Of a stretch of DNA of 64,000 bases, positions 1 to 8,941 are shown one piece after another. The notes under the pieces were generated by a model that worked only from the letters and a program-made list of their open reading frames with translations, had not been told where the DNA came from and did not search any database. Source of the DNA: Xanthobacter dioxanivorans (GTDB lineage Bacteria; Pseudomonadota; Alphaproteobacteria; Rhizobiales; Xanthobacteraceae); the NCBI RefSeq assembly GCF_016807805.1, contig NZ_CP063362.1:744001-808000 (forward strand), given 5' to 3'. Position numbers and translations under genes: made by a program. Numbering within the stretch: position 1 is the stretch's first letter; every line of letters begins with the position of its first letter.

Positions 1-649
1 TCTCCTCCTGCTCCAGCACCTCGTCGCGCCAGGCCTCGAAGGCGGAGAAGCCCTGCTCCAGCCGCCGCGTCGTCCCGCGGTCGAGCCAGACGGTGACGCG
101 CGACAGCGTCTCCAGGAAGCGGCGGTCGTGGCTGATGAGCACGATGGCCGAGCGCAGCCCCTTCAGCTCGCTCTCCAGCCACTCGATCACCGGCAGGTCG
201 AGGTGATTGGTGGGCTCGTCGAGCAGCAGCACGTCCGGCTCCGGCGCGATCACGCGCGCCAGCGCGGCCCGGCGCGCCTCGCCCCCGGAGAGGTGCGCCG
301 GGTCCTCGTGCCCGGTCAGGCCCAGCTCCTCCAGGAGGTACTGGGCGCGATAGGTTTCATCCCCCGGCCCCAGCCCCGCCTCCACATAGGACAAGGTGGT
401 GGCATGGCCGGAGAAGTCGGGCTCCTGCGGCAGGTAGCGCACGGTGGTCCCGGGCTGAAAGAAGCGCGTGCCGGAATCCGGCTGCATCAACCCCGCGGCC
501 ACCTTCAGCAGCGTGGACTTGCCGGAGCCATTGCGCCCGACAAGGCAAACCCGCTCGCCGGCGGAAACGGAGAGTTCCGCCCCGTCGAGCAACGGGGTCG
601 CGCCGAAGCGCAGGTGGATATCCTGGAGGAGAACGAGGGGAGGAGCCAT
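1..649 (-). CDS. ABC-F family ATPase (Uup/EttA-like), 3' part outside window
   Basis: The reading frame starts at 649 on the minus strand and is still open at base 1, so 216 codons of the N-terminal half are present. It shows Walker A GRNGSGKS (residues 38-45), signature LSGGEARR (about 120-127), Walker B LLLDEPTNHLD (about 141-151) and the switch ISHDRRF (about 172-178). There are no membrane segments. The DEPTNHLD motif is typical of ABC-F proteins, which have two ATPase domains and act on ribosomes or in DNA transactions rather than in transport. The fold and family are secure. Which ABC-F subgroup it belongs to cannot be decided without the second domain. Confidence 0.9.
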   Translation of the reverse strand, partial: MAPPLVLLQDIHLRFGATPLLDGAELSVSAGERVCLVGRNGSGKSTLLKVAAGLMQPDSGTRFFQPGTTVRYLPQEPDFSGHATTLSYVEAGLGPGDETYRAQYLLEELGLTGHEDPAHLSGGEARRAALARVIAPEPDVLLLDEPTNHLDLPVIEWLESELKGLRSAIVLISHDRRFLETLSRVTVWLDRGTTRRLEQGFSAFEAWRDEVLEQEE

Positions 650-854
650 GCCGCCCGATTAAAGCCCCCCGCGCCGGAACGCAAAGGGACTCGCCACGGA
701 CGACCCCCGCCACACGCGTTTCGCCTCGCTGACATCCTTCCCGGCGAAGCCCTGCCGGCACCAAGCACGGACGCCCGGATACGGCAGGTTCGCGGGCGAC
801 ACGGGTTCGACGGTCAGATGGCCTCGCCACCCGGCCGGGAACGCGCGTACGACA

Positions 855-1034
855 TCAATGTACGGTGGTGGGTCCGTGAAGCTTCGTGATCTGGTCCTTG
901 AGGACGAGTTTCTTGCGCTTCAGTTCAGCGACACGGACGGGGTCGGCTGCGGGGTGTGCAAGTTCGCGGCTGAGCTCCTGCTCGATGGCCGCGTGGCGCC
1001 GCTTCAGCTCCTGAAGGTGCGACTGGATGGACAT
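855..1034 (-). CDS. DUF465 (YdcH-like) small protein
   Basis: This 59-residue protein begins MSIQSHLQELKRRH and is nearly all charged, heptad-like helix. The ELKRKKLVLKDQI segment near residues 39-51 matches the conserved C-terminal helix of DUF465/YdcH proteins, whose function is unknown. The ATG at 1034 gives the family's normal length. A second DUF465 gene lies divergently 282 bases away (1317-1523), and the two proteins share the K(K/R)KL-L-LKD-I pattern, so they look like paralogues that might pair as helical hairpins (inference). Confidence 0.8.
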   Translation of the reverse strand: MSIQSHLQELKRRHAAIEQELSRELAHPAADPVRVAELKRKKLVLKDQITKLHGPTTVH

Positions 1035-1316
1035 TCTGAGCCACTCCCTGTCTGCAACACGACATTCAGTCTGTCATGGAGCCAACGAAGAGTCGACCGC
1101 CTTTCTGAGGTCTCCGGCAAGCTCCCATCTTGCAGCGCGGCAAGCCCGTGCCATAGTCATCAGCGATCGGGGGAATGGCGGGCGGCCCCCTGCCCTCGTG
1201 CCTCAGGGGTACGGGAAGCGGGATGCGGTCCCCTGCCCGCAGACGGGTCCGCGCTTTCCGGCGTGGCCACGTGCGGCGGGCTCGGGGGTGCCGTCCGGCC
1301 AGTGACGGATGTGGGC

Positions 1317-1523
1317 ATGACGAGCGACGAGGAACGGGATCTCAGGGTCCTTCTGGAACGTTTGAAGCAGGAGCACCGGGACCTCGACGCCGCCATCGAT
1401 GCACTGACGGCGGTCTCCGGCTCGGACGTGCTGCAGGTGCAGCGGCTGAAGAAGCGCAAGCTGCAGCTCAAGGACCGCATCAGCCAGGTGGAGGACCAGC
1501 TCTTTCCCGACATCATCGCCTGA
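1317..1523 (+). CDS. DUF465 (YdcH-like) small protein, second copy
   Basis: This 68-residue, helical, highly charged protein starts at ATG 1317 (MTSDEERDLRVLLERLKQEH). The LKKRKLQLKDRISQVEDQL segment near its C-terminus is the DUF465 signature. Longer in-frame starts exist upstream, but the added residues are low-complexity and unlike the family, so I chose the ATG directly before the charged helix. Function is unknown in the family. It is divergent from the other DUF465 gene at 855-1034, with 282 bases between them in which I see no gene. Confidence 0.8.
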   Translation: MTSDEERDLRVLLERLKQEHRDLDAAIDALTAVSGSDVLQVQRLKKRKLQLKDRISQVEDQLFPDIIA

Positions 1524-1528
1524 GGGCG

Positions 1529-1553
1529 CGCATCCCGGCACCGCCGGGATGCG
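1529..1553 (+). terminator. Hairpin after second DUF465 gene
   Basis: CGCATCCCGGC and GCCGGGATGCG form a perfect 11-bp stem with a 3-base loop, six bases after the stop codon at 1523. No run of T follows, so it may be a factor-assisted terminator or an RNA-stabilising hairpin. Confidence 0.5.
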
Positions 1554-1720
1554 GCCGGGGCCCGCGGGCTCCGGGTCCAGGCCCTGGATCCGGCCCTCGA
1601 CCCGCACCTGCGGGGGACGCAGCGGGCGGAGACGGACGCCCATCTCCACCCGGCAGGCAAGCCCCGGTTGGCAAGCGCGCGCCTGAGCGGCCTTGCAAGA
1701 GCGACCTGGCGGGGGTCTTC

Positions 1721-1747
1721 GCGCAGGACGGCCCGGCCGTCCTGCGC
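1721..1747 (-). terminator. Hairpin downstream of peroxiredoxin gene
   Basis: GCGCAGGACGGC and GCCGTCCTGCGC form a perfect 12-bp stem with a 3-base loop, about 33 bases past the stop of the minus-strand peroxiredoxin gene. It has no T tract on either side. Placement between convergent genes supports a transcript-end role. Confidence 0.5.
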
Positions 1748-1779
1748 CGACCGCGCCGGCTGGCCGGGCGCCGCTGCCC

Positions 1780-2265
1780 TCAGAGCTGCGCGAGCAGCGC
1801 GGCGGCGCCGGAGACGTCGGCCTTGGAAGGCACGTCCTCCACGTTGAGCGCCGTCACGACACCGTCCTCCACCACCATGGAATAGCGCTTGGAGCGCACG
1901 CCGAGGCCGGCGGCCGAGCCGTCGAAGGTCAGGTCGAGGGCGGTCGAGAAGGCGGCGTCCGGATCAGAGAGGAACAGGATCTTGCCGTCGGCGCCGGAGG
2001 CCTTCTCCCACGCGCCCATGACGAAGGGATCGTTCACCGACACCACGGCGATGGCGTCGACGCCCTTGGCCTTGATGGCGTCGGCCTCGTGCACGTAGCC
2101 CGGCAGGTGGTTCTTGTGGCAGGTGGGCGTGAAGGCGCCCGGCACAGCGAAAAGCACCACCTTCCTGCCCGCGAAGATCTCGTCCGTGGTTTTCGGCACC
2201 GGTCCGTCTTCGGTGGGAACGCGAAAGGTGGCGTTGGGCAGTTTGTCGCCGACCGAGATGGGCAT
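1780..2265 (-). CDS. Peroxiredoxin, Prx5 type (1-Cys)
   Basis: This 161-residue thiol peroxidase reduces hydrogen and alkyl peroxides in the cytosol. The motif PGAFTPTCHKNHLPG places the peroxidatic cysteine at residue 49, and no other cysteine is present, so this is a 1-Cys Prx5 that probably relies on glutathione/glutaredoxin for recycling (family knowledge). The frame is open far upstream, but MPISVGDKLPNATF is the family N-terminus and is preceded by a GGAG ribosome site, so I start at 2265. It is followed by a strong hairpin (1721-1747). Confidence 0.93.
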   Translation of the reverse strand: MPISVGDKLPNATFRVPTEDGPVPKTTDEIFAGRKVVLFAVPGAFTPTCHKNHLPGYVHEADAIKAKGVDAIAVVSVNDPFVMGAWEKASGADGKILFLSDPDAAFSTALDLTFDGSAAGLGVRSKRYSMVVEDGVVTALNVEDVPSKADVSGAAALLAQL

Positions 2266-2347
2266 CGTTTTCTCCGCAGTCTGGGGCTGTCGCGCCCCCG
2301 CGCCGACAATACGGGCTTTTACCGGGGAGGAAAGCGCGCCGGCCTCC

Positions 2348-3190
2348 TCACGGAGCCGGGATGGTGACCTCGGTGGCCACCGCCTTGGGCCCGTCCACGA
2401 GCGTGAGCAGAAGGCGCGCGCCGGCGGGGGAGACGCCGCTCGGCACCCCGTCCAGCGGGATGAGGAAGCGGGCGCCGCCGTCCGGCAAGGCGGTTTTCTG
2501 CGGCAGGGGCAGGGCCCAGCGGTCGTCCGGCCCCTCGGCGAAGAGGTCCGCCTTCGGGTTCTGCGCCCGCACCTCGACGACGAGGCGCGGTGGCGTCGCC
2601 GCCGTGTCGATCTCCACCTTCTGCACGGACGGGCTGTCCGCGGCGCCGAAGGCCCGCGGCTCCGGCACGCTGGCGCGGCCGGCGAGGATGCGCGCGCCAT
2701 CGGCGCCGCCCTCCGGCGCGATGTCGAGGGCAAGGTCGGCCTTGGCCGGCATGCACAGCTTTTCGCACACCGCGAAATCAAACGAGACCACCAGTCGCGC
2801 CGGCCGGCCCGGCTCGGCGAGGCGCACGGTCAGCGGAAACAGCACGCTGCCCTTGTAGCCGATGGAAAAGCCCCCCGCCCCGTCGGAGAAGCGCTTGGGC
2901 GACGGCCACGCCATCTCCACGCCCGCCACGTTCTGCGATCCCGTCCAGGCGAGGGTGGGCGGCACGCCGCTGTCGCCGGGATAACGCCAGTAGGTCTTCC
3001 AGCCGGGCGCGAGGCGGATCTCGATGCCTGCCTCCAGCACGCCGCCCGCCACGGCGCCCGCCAGAAGCTGCACCTCCGCGCCCGGCATGCTGGCCGTGCT
3101 GGACGGCCCGGCCAAAGCGGCGGCGGGGAGAAGGGCGAGGAGGACGAGTGCGCCGGCACGCAGATTTGGCGGGTTGAGCGGGTTGATCAT
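2348..3190 (-). CDS. Exported DsbD N-terminal-domain-like protein
   Basis: This 280-residue protein starts at ATG 3190 with a clear signal peptide (hydrophobic core about residues 11-27, ending in ALA). The body resembles the periplasmic N-terminal domain of DsbD: a WKTYWRYPGDSG stretch near 64-75 and a CEKLC motif (Cys142 and Cys146) in beta-rich surroundings. Unlike full DsbD it has no membrane domain or C-terminal thioredoxin domain, so it is a lone periplasmic thiol-transfer module, probably delivering or receiving electrons for an envelope reductase. The partner is not identifiable here. It is upstream of, and on the same strand as, the peroxiredoxin gene. Confidence 0.8.
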   Translation of the reverse strand: MINPLNPPNLRAGALVLLALLPAAALAGPSSTASMPGAEVQLLAGAVAGGVLEAGIEIRLAPGWKTYWRYPGDSGVPPTLAWTGSQNVAGVEMAWPSPKRFSDGAGGFSIGYKGSVLFPLTVRLAEPGRPARLVVSFDFAVCEKLCMPAKADLALDIAPEGGADGARILAGRASVPEPRAFGAADSPSVQKVEIDTAATPPRLVVEVRAQNPKADLFAEGPDDRWALPLPQKTALPDGGARFLIPLDGVPSGVSPAGARLLLTLVDGPKAVATEVTIPAP

Positions 3191-3348
3191 GCCCCAGCCG
3201 GTAGCCCCTCCCGGCGCCGAGCGCAAAGCCTGCGGCGTGCACAAGCGTGTGAGCCCCCCGCCCGCTCGCCCCCGCCCGGCTTCCGCCGAGGCGTCGCTGC
3301 ACCGCGAAATGCATTCCCAAACGGACGGATGCGCGGTACGCTTTTGGC

Positions 3349-3966
3349 ATGATTGCGAGCCAGAACCCCAACGTCCCAGGCGGCGGGTCGAGCTTCCTCG
3401 ACGGGCAGATGCTGATCGCCATGCCGACCATGCGCGACGAGCAGTTCGCCCGGACCCTCATCTACATGTGCGCCCACTCCGCCGAAGGGGCGATGGGCAT
3501 CGTGGTGAACCAGCCGGCGAGCCATATCGACTTCACCGACCTCCTGGTCCAGCTCGACGTGATCCCCGCCGCCGAACGCATCCTGCTGCCCAAGAGCGCC
3601 GGCACGGTCAAGGTGCTGCGCGGCGGGCCGGTGGAGACGGGGCGCGGCTTCGTGCTGCACTCGGCGGACTATTTCGTCGAGAATTCCACCCTGCCCATCG
3701 ACGACGGCATCTGCCTCACCGCCACGCTCGACATCCTCAAGGCCATCGCCGGCGGGCGCGGACCGAGCAGTGCCGTGCTGGCGCTGGGCTATGCGGGCTG
3801 GGCGCCGGGGCAGCTGGAGACCGAGATCCAGGCCAATGGCTGGCTCAATTGCCCGGCCGATACCGACCTCATCTTCGGTGGCAGCGTGGAAACGAAATAC
3901 GACCACGCTCTGCGCAAGCTGGGCATTGATCCCGGCATGCTCTCCAGCGACGCCGGCCACGCCTGA
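3349..3966 (+). CDS. YqgE/AlgH family protein (DUF179)
   Basis: This 205-residue soluble protein has conserved YqgE/AlgH features: [11 protein letters not shown] near the N-terminus, the [11 protein letters not shown] strand, GIVVNQP, the [15 protein letters not shown] block and a [11 protein letters not shown] segment. Length and start are normal for the family. AlgH was named as an alginate regulator in Pseudomonas, but its biochemical role is unsettled and most bacteria carrying it make no alginate. It stands alone between the minus-strand DsbD-like gene and the wall hydrolase gene. Confidence 0.92.
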   Translation: MIASQNPNVPGGGSSFLDGQMLIAMPTMRDEQFARTLIYMCAHSAEGAMGIVVNQPASHIDFTDLLVQLDVIPAAERILLPKSAGTVKVLRGGPVETGRGFVLHSADYFVENSTLPIDDGICLTATLDILKAIAGGRGPSSAVLALGYAGWAPGQLETEIQANGWLNCPADTDLIFGGSVETKYDHALRKLGIDPGMLSSDAGHA

Positions 3967-3981
3967 TCCGCGGGTCCCCGC

Positions 3982-5115
3982 TCAGCCCTCGCCCCAGCGG
4001 CGCGGACGATAGAAGGTGTGAACGCCGATGCGGTCGAGCTTGCGCATCTCGCGCACCCAGCTCGGATGCACCCAATAGGCGTGATAATGGGTGGCGCGGC
4101 CGACACTGGTCAGCCAGAGCTTGCCGTCCAGCATGTCGGCGGCGATCTCCTTCGCCTGAACCCACATGTCCGGCTCGCGCACCACGTCGCGCACATCGTC
4201 GCAGGCGAAGGTGAACTGGCACGCCAGGTGCCGGTGCGCGTTCTGATACACCGTGCCGCAGACGTCCTGCGGGTAGTAGCCGGAGAACACCCGGTTCACA
4301 ATGACCTGCGCCACCGCGATCTGGCCGCGCTTGGTCTCGCCGCGGCTCTCGAAATAGATGGCCTCGGCCAGGCATTTCTGGGCCCGCGCAAGCTGGTCGC
4401 TGGCGAGGCTGAGGCGCTGGGCCGGCGAGGGCCACACCCCTTCGCGCTCCGGCTCTTCCGCCGGCTCGGCGGCGGCACCCGGGCCGGAGGGAAGCGTGGC
4501 GAGGGCGAGGGTGCCGGCGGGTCCGCCAGTGCCCGTCGGCTGGAAGCCCTCGGGCCGGAACAGCCGCATGTCCAGGGAAAACAGAATGGCGGGATCAAGG
4601 AAGAAGGCGCCGTCGCCGCCGCCGGCGCCCGCGTCAGCGGCGGTCTCCTCCGGCAGGTCCTCGGGCACGGCGCCGAGATCGGGACCGAAGATGGCGCCTT
4701 CTGCCACCGTCGCCGCATGGTCCTCGATGAAGGGCAGCTCCAGCAGCAGGTCGAGGGCCAGTTCGAGATAGGCCCGCCCCGAAGCCGGGTGCAACGGGCC
4801 GAGATCGGGGGCGCCCACCGCCGCCTGCGGCGCCGGCGCAATGATGACGGCGCCATCGCCGCCCGCCTGCGGCGAAAGGACCGCCCGGCTTTCCTCGGGT
4901 AGCTGCGTGCCGATGGGCTGGGGCAGGTCGAGGCTCGCGACCTTCAGTGCCCGGGCCGGGCCGACGAGCATGCCGAGCCCGGCCGAGACCGGCGGCCGCG
5001 CGGGCGCATTGTCAGCCCCCGCACCGGCCGGCGGCACGGCGACGAAAGCGGCGGCAAGCAAGAAGGGCGACGCCAGACGCCCGATCCCACGCCCTCGATC
5101 CCGGCGAAATTCCAT
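3982..5115 (-). CDS. Cell wall hydrolase, SleB/CwlJ family
   Basis: This 377-residue exported protein has a signal-like hydrophobic stretch at residues 13-33, a long Pro/Ala/Gly-rich low-complexity middle, and a C-terminal SleB (Hydrolase_2) domain from about residue 245. The domain contains AEAIYFESRGE, where the first Glu is the expected catalytic acid, then QIAVAQVIVNRV and a WVHPSW segment near the end. The family cleaves peptidoglycan glycan strands and in non-sporeforming alphaproteobacteria is presumed to remodel the wall. The low-complexity spacer probably lets the enzyme reach through the periplasm (inference). Confidence 0.88.
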   Translation of the reverse strand: MEFRRDRGRGIGRLASPFLLAAAFVAVPPAGAGADNAPARPPVSAGLGMLVGPARALKVASLDLPQPIGTQLPEESRAVLSPQAGGDGAVIIAPAPQAAVGAPDLGPLHPASGRAYLELALDLLLELPFIEDHAATVAEGAIFGPDLGAVPEDLPEETAADAGAGGGDGAFFLDPAILFSLDMRLFRPEGFQPTGTGGPAGTLALATLPSGPGAAAEPAEEPEREGVWPSPAQRLSLASDQLARAQKCLAEAIYFESRGETKRGQIAVAQVIVNRVFSGYYPQDVCGTVYQNAHRHLACQFTFACDDVRDVVREPDMWVQAKEIAADMLDGKLWLTSVGRATHYHAYWVHPSWVREMRKLDRIGVHTFYRPRRWGEG

Positions 5116-5309
5116 GGCCCTGCCCTTGACGCGCCTTCATGTCCCCAATGGGGCGCCTCGGAGGCGGATTCGGTCAGGTGAAACCCACCCGCCCGCGCCA
5201 TCCGTCCCCGGACCGGGTAGCCGGAAACCGCCCTGCGTCCGGCGTGCTGCGCTCCGGACCGGCGGCTTCCGGGCGTTGCCCGGCTGCGACACGCAAGAGC
5301 ATTGTCCAA

Positions 5310-6278
5310 TCAGCCTTGCTCGAAGGTTAATCGCCGAGCGAGCTCCGCCTCGCGGGCGAACGGGCTCGCTGCGGCAATGGCCATGCGGCGGGCGCGGGCA
5401 AGCCCGTGGGTGCCGAAGCGCACACGAATCGCCTCCTCCACCCATTTCTCCGCCTGCGCCGCCCGCAAGGCGGCGCGCCGGCCGTCGGTGCCGAGGAAGG
5501 CGAGGTGGGCGTCGTGGGCCGCGTCGAACGCCTCGAGCCCCTCCCCGGTGGCGGCGGAGAGGCGAATCACAGGCACCCGCCAGCCCTCGCCCGCACCACC
5601 CGACAGCGACAGGGCCCCCGCCACCTCGGAGGCGGCGCGGCGGGCGACCTCCTTCATGTCGGCCTTGGTGACGACGATGATGTCGGGCAGCTCCATCACC
5701 CCCGCCTTCATGAATTGCAGGCTGTCGCCGGAGGCCGGCTGGATGCAGAGCACGACGGTGTCGGCGACAAGGGAGATGTCGGCTTCGGACTGCCCGACCC
5801 CCACCGTCTCGACGATCACCAGGTCGTAGACGGCGCGCAGCAGCACCACGGCGGCGATGGCATCATCCGAGAGGCCGCCCAGCCGGTCGCGCGCCGCCAT
5901 GGAGCGGATGAACACGCCGCGGTCGTCCGGATCGGTCTTCATCCGCGCCCGGTCGCCGAGGAGCGCCCCGCCGGTGCGGCGGGAGGAGGGGTCCACGGCG
6001 AGCACCGCGACGGTGCGGCCAGCGGCGCGGGCGCGTCGTACCAGCGCGTTGGTGAGGGTGGACTTGCCGACGCCGGGAGGACCGGTGAGGCCCAGCACCT
6101 GGGCCTTGCCCGCCGCCGCCGCCGCATCGAGCAAGGCGACCAGCTCCGGCCGGCCGCGGGCGGTTTCCACCAGGGCAAGGGCCCGCGCCACGGCGCGTTT
6201 TCCCCCGGCTTGCACGGTGGCAAGGTCGGGCACGGCTGGGGCGACGGGCGGGGCGGCGGCGGGGATTTCGGCGGGCAT
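5310..6278 (-). CDS. meaB: Methylmalonyl-CoA mutase-associated GTPase MeaB
   Basis: This 322-residue G3E-type GTPase carries GPPGVGKST (residues 66-74), the VLAVDPSSRRTGGALLGDR block typical of MeaB/ArgK, a VETVGVGQSEAD switch region and VTKAD for guanine recognition. MeaB protects methylmalonyl-CoA mutase from inactivation and gates entry and release of adenosylcobalamin. The mutase genes are not in this window. An Ala/Pro-rich N-terminal tail of about 20 residues precedes the domain. A perfect 25-bp palindrome (6301-6325) lies 23-47 bases before the start codon and could be its operator. Confidence 0.95.
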   Translation of the reverse strand: MPAEIPAAAPPVAPAVPDLATVQAGGKRAVARALALVETARGRPELVALLDAAAAAGKAQVLGLTGPPGVGKSTLTNALVRRARAAGRTVAVLAVDPSSRRTGGALLGDRARMKTDPDDRGVFIRSMAARDRLGGLSDDAIAAVVLLRAVYDLVIVETVGVGQSEADISLVADTVVLCIQPASGDSLQFMKAGVMELPDIIVVTKADMKEVARRAASEVAGALSLSGGAGEGWRVPVIRLSAATGEGLEAFDAAHDAHLAFLGTDGRRAALRAAQAEKWVEEAIRVRFGTHGLARARRMAIAAASPFAREAELARRLTFEQG

Positions 6279-6300
6279 GATGGCAATCTAGAGCGCGATC

Positions 6301-6325
6301 CGCGCAAATTGAATCAATTTGCGCG
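6301..6325. promoter_or_regulatory. Perfect 25-bp palindrome upstream of meaB
   Basis: CGCGCAAATTGA, one central A, then TCAATTTGCGCG: a perfect 12-bp inverted repeat with an AT core flanked by GC-rich sequence. It sits in the likely promoter or leader region of meaB. It could be an operator or one copy of a dispersed genomic palindrome. I cannot distinguish these without a genome-wide count. Confidence 0.55.
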
Positions 6326-6437
6326 ATGAACCGTCGTCCAACTCCAAGATGGAGACCGCGTCATCCGGCCAGCGCCGGCCCTCCCGGCGGCGGGACGGCG
6401 GGGGAGGCGCGAAGCCCCGCGCCTGCCGCGCAACGGA

Positions 6438-6466
6438 AAAAGGCGCCGGCTTGCGCCGACGCCTTT
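6438..6466 (-). terminator. Rho-independent terminator of the glycine-zipper gene
   Basis: The stem pairs AAAGGCG with CGCCTTT, continues (after one mismatch) through CGGC/GCCG, and has a TTGC loop. On the minus strand it is followed by TTTTTCCG. It lies about 60 bases after the stop at 6525. Confidence 0.7.
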
Positions 6467-6524
6467 CCACTGATCGGAACCGTGCGGGGGAACGGAACCG
6501 ATCAACAGCTCTTTTCCGGTGGGA

Positions 6525-6845
6525 TCACATGCAGTTGCCGCGATTGACCCGCACCACGGCGCCGTTCGACTGGCGCAGGAAGCAGCGACCGTTGTTGCCC
6601 CAGAAATAGTAAGCGCGGCGACGGTCGTTCTGCGAGCCGATGATGGCGCCGGTGGTGCCACCGATGATGGCGCCGGCCGCGACACCGCCGGCCGAGCCGG
6701 TGGCGGCGCCGCCGATGAGCGCGCCCGCCGTGCCGCCGATGAGCGCACCGGCCGCGGTATTGTTCTGCGCCTGCGCCGGGACCAGCGTGCCGGCAAGGGC
6801 AACGCCGGCGAAAGCGAGAGCGGCAAGGCCGGAACGGATGGTCAT
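6525..6845 (-). CDS. Exported glycine-zipper protein
   Basis: This 106-residue protein has a signal peptide (residues 1-26, ending AQA) and a central glycine-zipper tract of repeated G-A-L-I-G-G units, about residues 32-72. Its C-terminal tail has two cysteines (GRCFLRQ and GNCM) that could form a disulphide. Glycine-zipper segments insert into or pack against membranes, and similar small proteins are abundant in Rhizobiales envelopes, mostly without assigned function. The ATG at 6845 gives a good signal peptide; the open frame upstream to 7202 is GC-driven. A terminator follows at 6438-6466. Confidence 0.8.
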   Translation of the reverse strand: MTIRSGLAALAFAGVALAGTLVPAQAQNNTAAGALIGGTAGALIGGAATGSAGGVAAGAIIGGTTGAIIGSQNDRRRAYYFWGNNGRCFLRQSNGAVVRVNRGNCM

Positions 6846-7065
6846 GGTGTCCCTTTCCGCACCCACCGACGATGGCCGGTGGCGTGCTGCGATGGATGTT
6901 GATCTAGCAAAGCCAACATGAACACCAGATGAGCGGGTCGTTCGGGCGTCATGCAGTTTCGCCGGCTGGTTCTGCATCCCCCGGAGGACCTCGTAAAGGG
7001 CGCCCCGGCGCTGCGGCGCGGCCATGGCGCACGGCGGCGGGCGCGCGATAGCGGCGCAGCCCCGG

Positions 7066-7102
7066 GCCGGAACGGCTCTTGCTGTGCCGGAACGGCTCTT
7101 GC
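7066..7102. repeat. Tandem duplication of a 17-base unit
   Basis: GCCGGAACGGCTCTTGC occurs at 7066-7082 and again at 7086-7102, a 20-base period, in the leader just before the rhodanese gene. It may affect its expression or simply be a recent slippage product. Confidence 0.6.
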
Positions 7103-7167
7103 ATCCGCGAAGGCGTTCGGTGCAGGCTCCACCGCCCGATCGGCGCCTTCCTGGCAGGAACCCATTC

Positions 7168-7509
7168 ATGAGCGAACGTAACCCCTTCGGCGGGACCATC
7201 ACGCATCTTTCCCCGGCCGAGGTCCATCAGGGCCTCGCCGACGGCACCATCCTCCTCGTGGACGTGCGCGAGCCCAATGAAATCCAGGCAGAGCGCATCC
7301 CCGGCGCCCAGACCCTGCCCTTGAGCCGCTTCGATCCGGCGGCGCTGCCAGACCCGCAGGGCAAGCGGCTGGTCTTCTCCTGCCGCTCCGGCCAGCGCTC
7401 GCAGCAGGCCGCCGCCGTCGCCCAGAAGGCGGGGCTACCCTACGAGGAGCATATGAAGGGCGGCATCATCGGCTGGCGCGAGGCCGGCTTCGAGGTGGAG
7501 CGGGGCTGA
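7168..7509 (+). CDS. Rhodanese-like sulfurtransferase domain protein
   Basis: This 113-residue single rhodanese domain has the LLVDVREPNE strand near residues 29-38 and the active-site loop CRSGQRS starting at Cys72, which would carry a persulfide. The terminal GGIIGWREAG is also conserved. Such single-domain cytosolic rhodaneses move sulfane sulfur for thiocyanate formation, cofactor sulfuration or sulfide handling; the acceptor here is unknown. The start at ATG 7168 follows GGCAGGA. A hairpin terminator lies at 7595-7627. Confidence 0.92.
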   Translation: MSERNPFGGTITHLSPAEVHQGLADGTILLVDVREPNEIQAERIPGAQTLPLSRFDPAALPDPQGKRLVFSCRSGQRSQQAAAVAQKAGLPYEEHMKGGIIGWREAGFEVERG

Positions 7510-7594
7510 GCCGGCCCTGCGAGGGTCCTTCACCCGGCGCGGCGGACGGCTGCGCCGACGGAAGCCGGGCGCGCAAGCGCCTGCCGCGAATGCG

Positions 7595-7627
7595 AACGGG
7601 CCGCCCGGATGCCCCGGACGGCCCGTT
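7595..7627 (+). terminator. Terminator between rhodanese gene and leuB
   Basis: AACGGGCCG and CGGCCCGTT form a 9-bp stem with a GC-rich 15-base loop that can pair further, followed on the plus strand by CTCTTTCCT. It suits the end of the rhodanese transcript and may also stop convergent leuB transcription. Confidence 0.6.
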
Positions 7628-7680
7628 CTCTTTCCTCGAAGCCCGTTTCCTCGCGGCCCGTTTCCTCGCAGCCTCTTGCC

Positions 7681-8793
7681 TCACGCCGTCGCGGCGTCGA
7701 GCTCCGCCACGATGGCCTTGCCCATGTCCTGCGTCCCCACCGTCTCGGTGCCCGGCGCGGCGATGTCGCCGGTGCGCTTGCCCGAGGCGAGCACGCCCGC
7801 GATGGCCTGGTCGATACGGTCGGCCACGTCGCCCTGGTTGAAGGAATAGCGCAGCGCCATGGCCAGCGAGCCGATCATGGCGATGGGGTTGGCGATGCCC
7901 TTGCCGGCGATGTCGGGGGCCGAGCCGTGCACCGGCTCGTAGAGCGCGGCGCGCTTGCCGGTGGCCGGGTCCACCGCGCCCAGCGAGGCCGAGGGCAGCA
8001 TGCCGAGCGAGCCGGTGAGCATGGCGGCGATGTCGGAGAGGATGTCGCCGAACAGATTGTCGGTGACGATCACGTCATACTGCTTGGGCCAGCGCACCAG
8101 CTGCATGGCCAGCGAATCGGCCAGGTTGTGCTCCAGCTCCACGTCCTTGTAGGCGCGCTCGTGCAAAGCGGTGACCACTTCCTTCCACAGCACGCCGGAC
8201 TTCATCACGTTGTGCTTCTCGGAGGAGGTCACCTTGTTGCGGCGGGTGCGCGCCAGCTCGAAGGCGACCGCGGCGATGCGCTCGATCTCGTAGGTGTCGT
8301 ACACCTGCGTGTCGATGGCGCGCTTCTGGCCGTTGCCGAGATCGGTGATAGTCTTCGGCTCGCCGAAATAGACGCCGCCGGTCAGCTCGCGCACGATGAG
8401 GATGTCGAGCCCCTCCACCACCTCGCGCTTGAGCGAGGAGGCATCCGCCAGGGCCGGATAGCAGATGGCCGGCCGCAAATTGGCGAACAGCTGCAGGTCC
8501 TTGCGCAGGCGCAACAGGCCGGCCTCGGGGCGGCCTTCATACGGCACGCTCGCCCACTTCGGGCCGCCCACGGCGCCGAGCAGCACCGCGTCCGCCGCCT
8601 TGGCGCGGACCATGGCGGCCTCGGAGATGGCGGCGCCATGCGCGTCATAAGCGCAGCCGCCGACGAGGTCCTCCTCGATGGCGAAGGAGGCGAGGCCCGC
8701 CTGGTCGAGCCATGCGGCCACCCGTTTCACCTCGGCCATGACTTCGGGGCCGATGCCGTCGCCGGCGAGAAGGAGCAGCTTGTGCGTGGCCAT
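7681..8793 (-). CDS. leuB: 3-isopropylmalate dehydrogenase
   Basis: This 370-residue enzyme oxidises and decarboxylates 3-isopropylmalate with NAD in leucine synthesis. Family marks include [10 protein letters not shown] near the N-terminus, the [10 protein letters not shown] block near residues 72-81, the [12 protein letters not shown] substrate loop near 135-146, and the [10 protein letters not shown] signature near residues 248-257. Length is normal and the frame is intact. No other leu gene is in the window, so leuB stands apart from leuA, leuC and leuD here. Confidence 0.97.
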   Translation of the reverse strand: MATHKLLLLAGDGIGPEVMAEVKRVAAWLDQAGLASFAIEEDLVGGCAYDAHGAAISEAAMVRAKAADAVLLGAVGGPKWASVPYEGRPEAGLLRLRKDLQLFANLRPAICYPALADASSLKREVVEGLDILIVRELTGGVYFGEPKTITDLGNGQKRAIDTQVYDTYEIERIAAVAFELARTRRNKVTSSEKHNVMKSGVLWKEVVTALHERAYKDVELEHNLADSLAMQLVRWPKQYDVIVTDNLFGDILSDIAAMLTGSLGMLPSASLGAVDPATGKRAALYEPVHGSAPDIAGKGIANPIAMIGSLAMALRYSFNQGDVADRIDQAIAGVLASGKRTGDIAAPGTETVGTQDMGKAIVAELDAATA

Positions 8794-8941
8794 GGGTCGG
8801 ATCCTTGGGGTCGTTCTGAAATGTCCGCGGCATCGCGCCGTCTTGAGCCGCCCTTAAGGCGGCAGTTCCGGCGCGGAGTGCTACGGCCTCGCCGGAACGA
8901 TGGCAAGGGTCGATCGCCGATGGATGGCGCGGGGAGCGCCT

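Noticed and set aside
800..830. GGTTCGACGGTC as a tRNA T-loop
   Set aside because: No matching acceptor or anticodon stems can be drawn around it; no tRNA was found elsewhere in the window either.
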